A stretch of DNA of 64,000 bases. Origin: Parathielavia appendiculata. Taxonomy: Eukaryota; Ascomycota; Sordariomycetes; Sordariales; Chaetomiaceae. A model generated the notes under the pieces. The model searched no databases, was not told where the DNA came from, and worked only from the letters and a program-made list of their open reading frames with translations. Within the stretch, counting starts at the first letter, position 1. Each line of letters starts with the position of its first letter. Position numbers and translations under genes: made by a program. Positions 1 through 10,932 of the stretch are shown here, in pieces. The stretch spans positions 795,064-859,063 of the forward strand of contig NW_026944222.1 of NCBI RefSeq assembly GCF_033297405.1, written 5' to 3'.

Positions 1-449
1 GCGATTGTGTTCTGTACAAGCGCGAACCAGCCACGAATGATATCTGGATCTTCGCACAGGGCCCTCTGGTAGTCGTATCTCCGACTGAATCGGGTCGTGA
101 TGTCTGGTTGTCGTTTAACGAAGTTGTGCGCCCAACGCGCCCCGACGCGTCCCGCGTCGCGATCGGCAAGTAGTCGATTGGCCATATCTTCCACACTAGA
201 CAAGCGGGGAGGGAATCCTTTGGAATCCAGATCGAGGACATACTGAACAATAACCGATTCCTCCAGGTCGGTCAATTTGCGCGAGTTAGCCGGAATGTCG
301 CGTCGTGAATGTTTACCGCGTCTTCGGCGACTGAGCTTCTCGTGGTCCACAGAATAGATCCTAGCTGCAGCTCTTAGGCTCAGTTTCGGATCATTCTGGA
401 TTGCTTGAAGGGCTAATTGCACTTGGGCTTCGTCGTTTTTTAGGGGCAT
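1..449 (-). CDS. Pogo/Fot1-like (Tc1-mariner) transposase, N-terminal part, cut by the window edge
   Basis: The frame is open from an ATG at 449 down to base 1 (149 codons). It begins with a psq-type helix-turn-helix (LQAIQNDPKLSLRAAARIY), followed by a CENP-B/Tc5-type second DNA-binding region with the words GFPPRLSSVEDMANRL, WAHNFVKRQPDI and RRYDYQRA. In this family these regions bind the transposon ends, and a DDE catalytic domain follows; here that lies outside the window. The start is the first ATG, just before a hydrophilic stretch and the HTH. No stop or frameshift is visible in this part, in contrast to its decayed relative at 61.6-62.1 kb. Whether the element is active cannot be judged without the catalytic half. 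Confidence 0.8.
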   Translation of the reverse strand, partial: MPLKNDEAQVQLALQAIQNDPKLSLRAAARIYSVDHEKLSRRRRGKHSRRDIPANSRKLTDLEESVIVQYVLDLDSKGFPPRLSSVEDMANRLLADRDAGRVGARWAHNFVKRQPDITTRFSRRYDYQRALCEDPDIIRGWFALVQNTI

Positions 450-1480
450 ATTGCGTTGTGAGGGAAAGTCGATAAAAAGACGAAAGGTATGAAAGAGTGG
501 ATTTGTGGGACGTTCGCATGTCTGGGACGTTCGCTTATCATGTACGTTATTTTAGTATGCTAAGTAAGTATAGCTACTAGGTTGCTGCAATTGGCAATCA
601 AATAAGCTATATAAACTTAGCCTGAAAACGCTACTATAAAGACCAATTGCAGCTCTGCGGCTCAGGTGCTAAGTCGAAGACCAGAAGTGGTTTAAGTTCA
701 TAACCTCGCTGCCGACTTCGTACCTGCCGGAACCCAGACCCTATCTGTACCTCGGTGGGTCCCGCTACAAATCGCCGTCGTAGACTGGACAGACTCACAT
801 CAACTTGACAAGGAAGTCGCACGGGTGGTTGGAGTGCTCGCAGCCAGTTGTCGACAACAGAGACTCAATGAACTCATGAAACTCCATCGAGTTGGAAGAC
901 AATTGATTGTATCACTCAATTTACTACCGGAGGTACGATACCTGTGCTGTTGTTCCCACGCCCCGGACCACTCGAGATGACATGCCCCAGCACTACCTAG
1001 CGTGGTCGTTATCTCCGCGCTAGGCTGCCATCAGCCAAGCACTTACCGAGCCTGCCCCGGACCTGTTGACGTCATGCCTCATCGCGCTCAACTGCAAACA
1101 GCTTCATCAAGAGTGCAGTCACCTCCGAACAAGCCGAAAAGGGGACGCCTTATGGTAGGTATGGATGATACCACGGCACAAGCATTGGCTTCAAGTAGAA
1201 TACAATATCATTATAATTGCCCTTGTCGATAAGATCTGCGGTTTACTTCATTTTTCCTTCATAGTCGATCCATTTCTACAGCTTGAAAGAGCTTGTAAGT
1301 GATACTGGACAATCCCCCGATTTGAGGTATCCCCCTACTGGAGGTATCCCCCTAACCGGCGCACCCAAGCCGTTTCGTGTCAGAGCGTTCTGATGTCAAT
1401 CCCTATCCGCTCATAGCATTCCTGTTGCTCTTTTTTGATTATGCTGATTTGTATGCTTAGTTACCTGGTAGTCCATCAAC
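450..1480. other. No gene recognised; probable transposon flank
   Basis: About 1 kb of AT-richer sequence upstream of the transposase. The motif gacgttcgc occurs twice near 510-536, which may belong to the transposon end. Short open frames (for example 1002-1232 on the plus strand) show no recognisable motif. A direct repeat of 'ggtatccccct' occurs near 1326-1353. Confidence 0.4.
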
Positions 1481-3777
1481 TTGCGCTTCAACGTAAAGTC
1501 CCCAAGAGAATTACCATCGTTACCGATGGGAATGACGAAGCACCACGAACGGAGTAACCTCATCAGCGACCGTATCATTCGGTTGTGTGCATCGAATGAG
1601 AGCGTTTCGTCACTTCTCGCTCGTGATCCGAATCTTGCTCCTGGCGATGCATGGGATAGGCTCTATGGTGAACGGGCGCTGAAAGTGGCTGACAAGGACG
1701 CTCAAAAAAATCTGGATGACTACTTGAACGGCAGTAAAGTTACGGAACCAGAGTCGTTCGGCGAAGATGAGCTAGAAAAAGCAGCGCGGTGTGGAAAATG
1801 GGGTCCGACGCGGCCGAGCGCGCTGTTCCTGAAGGTAGGCTAGGGTCTGAGCAAGTCACGTCCTCAGCACCTCGCTGATACGACCGCAGATATACCATGA
1901 CGCCTTATGCGCTCTAGAGGAGGACCCTCTTCGGGCCATGGTCAGTCCTTCTCTGATGGCGAGTTATGGGACGGTACCGCTCACCATCATCTCTGTGTAT
2001 GTCCCCGCCCCTCTTTGAGTTCGTCACTGACTTCGAGAAGGATGCCCGACATTGTTCGCCACATGTCCAACGTCATCGTTCGCGCCGAGCGAGAGGTTTT
2101 CCTGGCGACGAATTACTGGCAAAATAGCGTCGCTTCCAAGTACATCACCAATGGCATCAGGGAGCTGGACCGTCGAGCCGGAGCGAGGGGCGTGAGGATC
2201 GTATTGAAGATCCTCTACGACCGAGGGAGCCCGAGGCAACTCTACGAGCCACACTACCTTGTCTCAGAAAAGGAGTTTACCGGAGACAAGGTCAACCTGC
2301 CTCACCCCAGCGAGATCCCGAATATCGACATGGAGGTCATGAACTTTCATACGCCGCTAATGGGAACTTTCCATGCCAAGTACATGGTGGTAGACCGGAA
2401 GATTGCCGTCTTACAGAGCAACAACATCCAGGACAACGACAACCTGGAGATGCTTATTCACTTGGAAGGTCCCATTGTCGACTCGTTGTACGATATGGCT
2501 CTGATTTCCTGGCACAAGCGGATGAACCCGCCCTTGCCAAGTTATGACTATCCGGCTGCCCGGAAAAAACATAAAGCACCTGACGGCGCAAGTAACGGCG
2601 CCGTCAACGCATCGGACCCAGGTGAAGCTGCAGCGGAGAAAGACCAGCGCTACGCCACCAGAGTCTCGACACAGACAGCGAATGGAGTAGATGCAAGGGG
2701 CCTGCCATCCGATCCGTCCACCCACGGTTATTGCGAGACATCTGTGCCGTTTCCTCCAGAACATACAGCCGACGACCCTCACTACGACGACGATATTGCC
2801 GGCGAAGTTTCCCGTTCTCGAGTATCCCTCGCTCCCAAATCGGGCGAGACGCACTTGCAAGCCGTGACCCGATTGCTCAACCATACAGTCAACGAAGGCC
2901 TTCCCGGCGACTTGAACGCGCCAGAATGCCCTCCGGGCGAGCTAATGACCCCGCACATCCCTCATCAGTCCCGCACTCCCTATCCCATGGCGCTGGTCAA
3001 CCGTGCCCCCTACGGCCCACCCACGCACAGCTCCGTCTCGACCCCTCAAAACGCCGCCTGGCTCTCCGCCCTCCAAAACGCCAAACACACCGTCTACATC
3101 ATCTCCCCTACGCTCAACGCCAGCCCCCTAATCCCCGCCATCATCGCCGCCTGCGAACGCGGCGTCAACGTGCACTGTTATGTCTGCCTTAGCTACAACG
3201 ACGCCGTAAGCCAGCCCCCCTTCCCCCTTCTTTCCCCCGACTAGGCGCCTCCCAGGTCGTCAATCATTAACCATATCTTTTCACTTACAAAAAAAAACAG
3301 GGCGAACTCCTCCCCCGCCAAGGCGGCCACAACGAAAAAGTCTCCTCCCATCTCCACACCTCGCTATCCCCGGCCGCCCGCGCCCGGCTGCACTACCACT
3401 GGTACGTGGCCAAGGACCAGACGCGGCCCATAGCGCAGTCGCGCCGCCAGCGCAGCAGCCATGTCAAGCTCATGATGGTGGATGGCGCCGTGGCGATCCA
3501 GGGCAACGGGAACCAGGACACGCAGAGCTGGTTCCACAGTCAAGAGGTCAATGTCATGATCGATAGCGAGGCGCTCTGTACTGAGTGGCTGGTGGCGCTG
3601 AAGAAAAATCAGAATACTGAACTGTTTGGGCGGGTTGGGGCGGAAGATGGGGTGTGGAGGGATGAGGAAGGTAGAGAAGTGGAGGGGGCGATTGGGGTCG
3701 AGGCGGGAAGGGTTGGGGGTTTGTTTAAGGGGGTTAAGGCGGCTGTTGAGAGGGTTAGGGGAACTGGGGGGTTTTAA
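1481..3777 (+). CDS. Phospholipase D-like (HKD motif) protein
   Basis: Four exons fit: 1481-1834, 1890-1996, 2038-3205 and 3301-3777, giving 701 residues. The first HKD-type motif is HAKYMVVDRKIAVLQSNN in exon 3. The second is HVKLMMVDGAVAIQGNGNQD in exon 4. Two HxKxxxxD motifs define the phospholipase D/transphosphatidylase superfamily, which acts on phosphodiester bonds of phospholipids or related substrates. The text between the motifs (about residues 310-450) is low in complexity and charged, probably a flexible linker. The second intron (1997-2037) is only 41 bp but has a GTATGT donor and a CTGAC branch point. An alternative start lies at 1526 or 1532. The true substrate cannot be told from sequence; cardiolipin synthase-like or phosphatidylserine synthase-like activity are alternatives. 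Confidence 0.8.
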
Positions 3778-4727
3778 AGAAGGTGAGGAGGAATTTTATT
3801 ATTGTCTTCAGTTTGACACTGTCTGAGGGTAGCAAAATGGATATCCAGAAACAGAATAAAGGACGAAGAGGATCGAGCAAACGCCGTGATAATCCTGCAG
3901 GTTGCCACGAAGTCGACCGCCCTTCTAGCCCAAGATCTTCCCCGAACGACAGAATCCGCCCGAACACACTGTTCCCTGGTACGACCACCTCTCGTTCAAC
4001 AACATCCTGATCGGTCAGGGCGATGCCAAGTAAACGGCCATTGTTGACTAGGAAAGCGTCTCATGTGAACCCGTTCGGGTAACTGTAGCCTGCAAAGATA
4101 CCCGAGTAGAGGAACCGCAAAGAGAAAAGCTACGCAGATGCAAGCGACTCGAAGGCAAACCGAGGAAGTCGAGTTAGTCCCATGCGCAAGGTCTACGCTG
4201 CTAAGATGAAGGAACTTCCGCCGTGGTGGGAGGAAGAGGTCACGTACCGGTCGACCCGCAGTTGAAACTTGAAACAAAAGATCCTCCCAAGGGCTGGTCG
4301 GCATCTTTTCGGCCCCTGGTTATTCAACGATGATCGAACATCAAACAAGCCAAGGCGTTGGTGGCTCCACAATCCCTGCGTCTGGTCACCTCGAGGACCA
4401 GAAGACCATCGAGGCCATTACCTCGCCGCATCCTACGGCCCCGTCTGTGAGCTCGACAAGTTGCTGCCTTGGAAAGTTCCGACAATGGTCGCTAACATGT
4501 CGTTGTCGCCAAGCAAGGTTGTTTAGATCTTGGGCACTCCGTACCCCCCACCGTTGGCCTACTCAGGCCCAGTTCTGGTTCCAGAGAAGTAATTATAAGT
4601 AGACGCGGCGAATCATCAGGTCCTCAATGTCTTCGGTACCCAACTCGGCTCTACATTCCCTACACAAGCCACTTGGAGGATTCCCTCTGCACTTCCGTTT
4701 TTGCATCTTCTTCCAATCCCGCCCACC
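3778..4727. other. Intergenic, no supported gene
   Basis: Contains only short frames on both strands without recognisable domains. The last 100 bases hold the presumed promoter and 5' leader of the downstream AA9 gene. Confidence 0.4.
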
Positions 4728-5579
4728 ATGACCCGCCAACTTTCTCTGGTGGTGACCCTTCTCGTAACTCGGGTAGCTGCCCATGGCTACATCAATACCT
4801 TCACTCTGGACGGCGTCGACTACGAGGGCTTCAGCCGTTGGAACCCTACCCCCGACCCCAACGCCATCGGGTGGAGCTTCAGCACCCCGGACGAGGGCCC
4901 TGAGCTGGACATGAGGTCCCCCGACTTCATCTGCCGGCGCGATTCGGAGCCCTCCCGCAACTACGGCACCATCGCAGCCGGCGGCACCGCCTCGTTCTTC
5001 TGGACCTCGGACGACAAGGTCATCAACCCCAACGGGTGGGCAGAATCGCACCGCGGACCGGTCCTCACCTACATTGCGCCCTGCAATGGCGACTGCGCCA
5101 GCGTCGACAAGTCCTCGCTGCGCTGGACCAAGATCGCCGAATCGGGCCTCGTCTCGGGCCCGGCCAACACCCAGGGCGTCTGGGCGACCGACGTACTGCG
5201 CGAGAACGGAGGCGTCAACTCGGCCACCATCCCCCGTTCGATCGCGCCGGGCAAGTACGTGCTCCGCAATGAGATCATCGCGCTCCACCGCGCCCACATC
5301 AACGAGCCCGAGTTCTACATGCAGTGCGGTAACATTGAGGTCACGGGGGACGGCACGGATGACCTGTCTGGCTCGGGGGTGCCGGCGGCGGAGCTGTACA
5401 GCAGGAGCGATTCCCAGCTGTTCGGCTTCTCGGTCTACGACAGCCGTGACAACGAATGGCCGATTCCTGGGCCGGCACTGTACCAGTCGCAGCAGTCGCA
5501 AGGGCCGCCAGAAACGCGACCGTCGCCGTCGCAACAGTCGCAAAGGGGGAAGCCGACTGGTGCATCGTGCCGAGGTTGA
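4728..5579 (+). CDS. AA9 lytic polysaccharide monooxygenase (former GH61), secreted
   Basis: Single-exon gene, 283 residues from the ATG at 4728; an ATG nine codons upstream would lengthen the signal peptide unnaturally. Residues 1-18 form a signal peptide ending VAA. Cleavage exposes His19 (HGYINTF), the N-terminal histidine of the copper-binding histidine brace; the second brace histidine is His108 in WAESHRGPVLTYIAPC. The axial tyrosine is in EFYMQC (about residue 197). The second-sphere residue two before it is Glu rather than the more usual Gln, a variant I also expect in some AA9 proteins. AA9 enzymes oxidatively cleave cellulose and related beta-glucans using copper and a reductant. 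The tail after about residue 250 is a Gln/Ser/Pro-rich linker without a CBM1 module. Confidence 0.95.
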   Translation: MTRQLSLVVTLLVTRVAAHGYINTFTLDGVDYEGFSRWNPTPDPNAIGWSFSTPDEGPELDMRSPDFICRRDSEPSRNYGTIAAGGTASFFWTSDDKVINPNGWAESHRGPVLTYIAPCNGDCASVDKSSLRWTKIAESGLVSGPANTQGVWATDVLRENGGVNSATIPRSIAPGKYVLRNEIIALHRAHINEPEFYMQCGNIEVTGDGTDDLSGSGVPAAELYSRSDSQLFGFSVYDSRDNEWPIPGPALYQSQQSQGPPETRPSPSQQSQRGKPTGASCRG

Positions 5580-6665
5580 TGAGCGGGAACAAGGTAAAAA
5601 GGGAGAAAGAAAAGAGAGAAAGAAAAAAGACATGGATCCTTCATCTTTCTCCCTGATGTTATGGCTATGGATTGAGGGAGGTTCTGTACAACTTTCCTGT
5701 ATAAATTTGGGTGGACTACTACGAGGGGTGTGGTTGCATCCTAGACTTATCCGAACTATTCCTGTCCCATGTACAAAAATAGAGCAAAACTCAACCATCA
5801 ACCATGGGCCTAATGCTGCGGCTTGAATTGTCGACCTCCGTATCCCTTGGCCGAAACATCCAACTCAGCCCGACCACTGGGTCAAGGACAGCCTCATCCC
5901 ACGAAGTAAGCCAGACCTAACAGAACAGGAACAGCGGCCTGACCTGGGCCCACCTCACCTGCGCCGTAATCCGAAAACAACTCCTTGGTTAGTGCTGAGG
6001 GGCTTCCCTCCGGAGAGTTTCGGGTGGGACGAGTTGTTGTGCTGATATCCTGTCGAATCTCGTCCTCTTAGGCAGCCATCATGATGGTCATATGATTTTG
6101 GTCTAGAAGAGGAGTTCGATTACCCGAGTCCTTCATTTCCCACACTCTTATGTATGTAGATGCGGCTGCTCGTAGTAGTACCTCCTTTGCTGAGGATTTA
6201 TGGGTTCTCTCGAGGCAGATTCTTATGACGATTTCGTCTTAACCACGACGTCATGCGCCCATGTACTCGCAGTCCGTGATGCCCGTCAAGTAGTCACGGG
6301 TTAAACTTCCTTCTAAAGCTCAACTCATACGTCCGGGCTGTCGGTGGCGAGTGCCGGCTTCAAAACCACCCCTGCTCAGATTCCAGGCCGCCGGCGCACG
6401 GGCTCATTTTGGAGGATCGGGTATGGCTGGGAACTGCCTTCGATCTCGGCGGCAAACCGACTTTGCGAGCCTGCCTGGACTTTTTCCACGGCGCGAGTTA
6501 TGGGTGAACGAAGTTGCGATGACGGCTCTCCAGGGGTACAAACATGTAGCCTAACTTCAGGGTCCTCGGGCTCTTTTACGCCTCTCCTTCTTCCGTCTTT
6601 CTTCGTCTAAGCAGCGCCGCCGCGGCCCAGCTTGTCTTCTCGGCGTCGGTGTGCGCGGCGACAAA
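5580..6665. other. Intergenic, no supported gene
   Basis: Begins with the 3' region of the AA9 gene, including an A/G-rich stretch at 5590-5632. The remaining open frames are short and not recognisable. Confidence 0.4.
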
Positions 6666-8073
6666 TCAGGCCGCGGGATCATTCTTTTCAAAGGTTTGCC
6701 GCAGCTTGCGTGCAAGGAAGGCAAAATGGGCGTGGACGCCAGTGAGGAGCGGCTTGATCTTCTGACAATCCACAAACACGACCAGGCCGATAGCTACCGC
6801 GTAGGTTACTACGGCAACGGCAACCATTGTTGCGGCGTATTGACTCTTCATGACAGTCAGCTCTTGTTCGTGGAGAAGGTCCATGCTGAAGACGGCCTGG
6901 TGGGAGGAAAAGGTGGTTAACTAGCGTGCTTACAAGGTTGTTGCCGGAAGGGAGCCGGAAGCAGAACTCAGTGACAAAACCGAGCGGCAGGTAGAATATC
7001 GTGAGGAGAGTAAAGATGATGACGTAGCGATTCATCGAGGTGGACCTGGAAGCCTCTAAGAGGGCGTTGGTATTGATGAGCTATTTGTAATGATCAGCAG
7101 TTTGGCCAGACGGATTGTTGCTTGCGTGCCTTAATCACCTACACCATCTCGCAAGCCCCTGATCTCATCCGTCTTCGTCTCGATGCGGCTCAAGAGCTGC
7201 TGTTCAAGGCCGGTGAAGTGTTAGAATACCTGGTTCCACTTCCGACCAGGGATATAGGGCAATGCGGTTCGGAAGACGGAGCGTGCTTTCAGTCTCTCCA
7301 GATCATCCCTCGTCTCTCTGATCCATAGGGGGATGATGCGCAGAAGCTGCAGAAGCTGGAAATACACCTTTGACTGGGCCAACGAACCCTGGAACAGCAG
7401 CTGCTCGGTAGAATCCGCATTCAAGATATCCACAACCTACATGTAGTCCAGTTATGGGTTAGAGACGACCCGGAGCACTGATAATAACGGACGCCCGGGG
7501 GGTGGGGTGCGGGTATTGACTTCTACCAACCTGGACTTTGATGGACTCATCAATTTCATCGAGCAGGCTCGCCCAGCCCTCGTACCAAACAACTTCGAGT
7601 AGATTTGCTAGGGCGAGTTGCAAGACGCCTGAGGATGTTGCTGTTGCGGGAAGTCTTGAACGGATTCGCCGCTCTCGCCAGCCCAACTTGTCTCCCCCCC
7701 CCGCCTTATCCACTTCATCTTCTGGCCGTGCTTGCTGCTGAAGGTGCTGTCGAGGTGGAGGGGCGTCCAGAAGAGACTGAAGGCGAGGGAGTTTGTCATC
7801 AAGATTCTTAAAGTGCCTGAATTGCCCAAGGTTCTCGTTCAGTGCTCGGAGTTCGGCCACGAGTTCCATAAGCAGAGTTGCTTCCCCGGTGATCTGAGGG
7901 CTCCTTTCAACTCCCGAGTCACCATTGCTTGTCGCCGGGGGGCCTTTCAATGTAAGGTTAGGGATTTCGTCAAGTGGCATTGGTGCAAAGACTGTGGGAA
8001 GCTCCGAGGTTGGGGACCGAAGTGAAATCGTTGAAACGATGTTCTTCAACGGGCTGTCGGCTTGCCAGCCCAC
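6666..8073 (-). pseudogene. CorA-like fungal membrane protein gene with an in-frame premature stop
   Basis: Exons that join in frame: about 8073-7531, 7436-7143, 7080-6934 and 6896-6666. The C-terminal half has the CorA-like layout: a helical stretch (FQLLQLLRIIPLWIRETRDD), then LEQQLLSRIETKTDEIRGL, then a first membrane segment (VIIFTLLTIFYLPLGFV) followed by FSMDLL, and a second one (AATMVAVAVVTYAVAIGLVV). Such proteins are divergent relatives of Mg2+ channels in the plasma membrane. A TAA at 7223-7221 interrupts exon 2 (WNQVF*HFTGLEQQ) while the same frame continues with clearly related text. One C-to-T change (CAA to TAA) would explain it. The 37-bp last intron is unusually short, so that junction is uncertain. 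The N-terminus is also uncertain, because no ATG precedes the first exon in frame. Confidence 0.65.
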
Positions 8074-8619
8074 AATGGTTCATTGACTTGGATGGACGAA
8101 CATCACGAACGGCGTGGGTATTCATGATGAAGGCGGGGAAGCAATGGATCCATTGCTTACACAGTACGAACTGCGAGATAATGGTGCCCTATCATTTTTA
8201 CACAGTAAGCCGCTCTCGCCGCTGAGCAAAAGCTGACCACTAACATTACCAGGGGGATTCCAACATTTCACTGGGTGCAAATGTTCCTGCAGGTCGTTGC
8301 TTACAGGTGGTGTTTCCAGTCCATACCTAGGTACTCTGCGGGCCACGAGCGAGCGCTTAGTTGTAGACCAGGAGAGTGAGATAAATCATTGTGTGCCCAG
8401 GCTATTCCAAGACGGAACTGGTACGTGTACTTCTAGTAAGAAAGGGGGAAACATTGAAACAGATTCCATATTAGGTACGTACCCCTGTTAGGCCAAACAT
8501 GGAATAAAATATGTACCTTACTCCAACTCCATTAAAAGCCCCTTCACGGTTTTGACATCATTCGCCGGCAAAGGCAACCAAAGCAAAGCAACGTCCGCAA
8601 GCAGCACGCCTGAATCTGA
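8074..8619. other. Intergenic, no supported gene
   Basis: Lies between two broken minus-strand genes. It may hold a lost 5' exon of the CorA-like gene; nothing else is recognised. Confidence 0.35.
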
Positions 8620-9304
8620 TCACACAAAGAACGCTCCCACGGCAAACGCCATCAACCCCACAAGCGGCACTGCCAGTCCCGCAGCCGCAGCAGTCGGCGT
8701 GCTCGTAGCCGGGGTCGTCGCACTGCTGCCTGACTGATTCGTTCCACTCGTGGTAGTAGTCGTGGTCGCAGTCTCAGTCTCAGTTTAGGTCTGCGTCTCT
8801 TTGCTGCTAGCAGTCTCGGTCTCTGTCGTTGTCGTTGTCGTTGTCGGCGACGCCGAGCCACTGCAGGTAGTGCTAGTGGCCGCCTCGTTCTTGCAGTGCT
8901 GGCCCGTGTTTTGCGAGCAGTGGATGGGAATGGGGTTGGTGTGATTGATTGTGATGCGGAAGACTTGGGACTGGGTCCCCGGGGGAGGGAGGTGTTTAGC
9001 TTCTTGCTGAGATGAGCAGAGGAGAACCAAGGGGTGCTACGTACATTGACGGTGCCATTTTGGGTCGGGAAGAAGTCCGAGAAGAAGCCGTTGTTTTCGG
9101 CCGGGCGGCAGGCGTTGTGGAAGTTGCCGGCCACAACGCTGTGGTTGCGCGGCCAGGAGCGGAACTCGATCACATGCCCTCTGCCGCGTGGATTTCGTTG
9201 GGCTCAGAGGTCAAGCCGTTCTTGCCAGCCGATACGGGGATGGTGTGACTTGCGGCTCCGCCGAGGCTCGAGGCCGCCAGGGAGAGAGTGATAGGTGACA
9301 GCAT
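8620..9304 (-). pseudogene. GPI-anchored cupredoxin-type (serine-rich extracellular) protein, broken
   Basis: The start ATG at 9304 opens a signal peptide (MLSPITLSLAASSLGGAAS). A cupredoxin domain follows: AGKNGLTSEPNEIHAAEG, then WPRNHSVVAGNFHNAC, FFPTQNGTVN and, after a 74-bp intron (9044-8971), VFRITINHTNPIPIHCSQ. Downstream is a Thr/Ser-rich stalk and a hydrophobic C-terminus (LAVPLVGLMAFAVGAFFV) typical of GPI attachment. Two lesions are visible. A frameshift near 9174 places a TGA directly after HAAEGM. A TAA at 8787-8785 cuts the stalk (KETQT*TETET), after which the frame continues to the natural end at 8620. The family is common at fungal cell surfaces; most members have unknown function. 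The copy is probably dead unless the assembly is wrong at both sites. Confidence 0.75.
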
Positions 9305-10932
9305 GCTGAACATAGAGCGCAGTATTCAACGGTTTGCGAATCGATCGGGCGCCAGTTGCTGTTCCGGTTCTAGGCAGGTTTGCGAGAGTTTTCAAGAACA
9401 AGAGACTGGGCTGGTAGGTCAAACAAGACTTGTACCATTGTCTTTGTGTTTGCCTCCTGCGAAACGTTCGCCCGCTGAGCTGATTTAGAACTCGGCCCGC
9501 CGCGTGCGCCACATACGCAAACAGCGTCGGCCCATTAGCTTGCTACGGTGAGCCGGCGGTTGTTACAGGCCGGCACTTCGGTCGAACCAGTCCCTTTGAT
9601 GTCCTATTCGAGCCGACAAAGAAAGAAAGCGAAGATCTCACGTCATTGTTCCCAGAATATCGGGTGCAATCTGTATCTTCGGCTCTAGGTCGTTGGTAGT
9701 GTCAGGAGTTCGTTTGCCATGCATGGCCTGACGCATGTTCAACGGACGTACAGGGAAACGAGTCCGCGTCGAATTTTTCTCCCTCGTAGGGGTCGTAGGT
9801 GACAAAGTGCCAAGAACCAAGTACAGCTAACCCTGCCTAGGACTTCAAGGCTCTTCCACAGGGCCACGCACAGGGTGTTCGTTGCGAAAACTACCGCTGG
9901 TGATGATGGCGACTGTACATGCGGCTGCCACTGCGTCAGGCGTTCAGGTCGGCTTTGACCAAGACGTGCTAGAGATGGCTACGGGGCCAGGCGTGGAGGA
10001 TGAGAGGATAACATTCCGAGCCGACTGCAGGTGTATTTCTCAGATTTCCTGATGACGACGCATCGCCACTTGGGAGGTGCTCGTCCTTTCAGGTTCCTTG
10101 GAACACTTCCAAGGCTCAAGGTACTGGAAGCCACTGATGCTTCTGCAGCATGAGGATTGTCTGGAGCGCGGGGTGTTGATTACCTTAGCCTTTGCAGGTC
10201 CAATAGCCACATCGAGAAACAGGACCCCAGCTACACTACCAGGACACTCTGTCGGAAATGTCCACGGTTGCCGTCAATCATAAATCGTGGCACCGCAGTC
10301 TATGGCTTGCGGCCTTGCCGAGAACGACGCCGCATTGGTTGTTGATGACCCTGTCCTGAATCGCTTCGACAGTTAGCAATTATCTGTCTAAACTAATGAT
10401 GAGTTCGCCGAAGTGTACGGTAAGGAGCCAAGGTCAGAGTAAATAGTGGATATTGTTAATCATGTGCGAAGTACTTCATAGCCATGGAAGTAGTTGAAAG
10501 TCTCATCATGGAATGGCGACGCTGGGTTTGCGCGCACGAGCGAAAGGGATGAATGGTGAATGACTTACAGCAGAATACATGTTGAGCGAGAGCCTCAACG
10601 ACGATCGGGAATGTTGCAGCCCAGCGGTACCCGCCCGGGCAGTCGTTTTCCTGTGCTCAATTCCTAGGCGAGCGTAGCACGCGACATCTTGCGATGTTTT
10701 GGGATGGGAACGGAAACAATGCGCCAAGTGGAGATAGTTTTTGTGTGGGCGAGTCGACAGGGCTGCCCCTTAAACGCTTGACCGCTTTGGGAATTGTCTG
10801 AAGTTTGGAGACATTGTTGGTCAATGCATACCTTCATGTGGATCACTCGAGCAAACGGACGAGAGCATACCAGGCAGGGAATCCATCATGGTAGTTAGGT
10901 GATGTGAAAGTCAATAGCCGTATAAACTGGCG
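9305..10932. other. 1.6 kb with no supported gene
   Basis: Both strands carry only short frames without domains. The bases nearest 9305 are the likely promoter of the broken cupredoxin gene, and the bases next to 10932 are the 3' flank of ESF1. Confidence 0.4.

Noticed and set aside
3996..4304. Small minus-strand gene after the phospholipase D-like gene
   Set aside because: No start context, no domain, and equally long frames on the other strand.
4593..5801. 402-codon minus-strand frame
   Set aside because: It lies opposite the AA9 gene, which has complete catalytic motifs and a signal peptide; the antisense text has none.
10506..10846. Short minus-strand frames upstream of 10.9 kb
   Set aside because: Length and composition are as expected by chance, with no splice-compatible partner.
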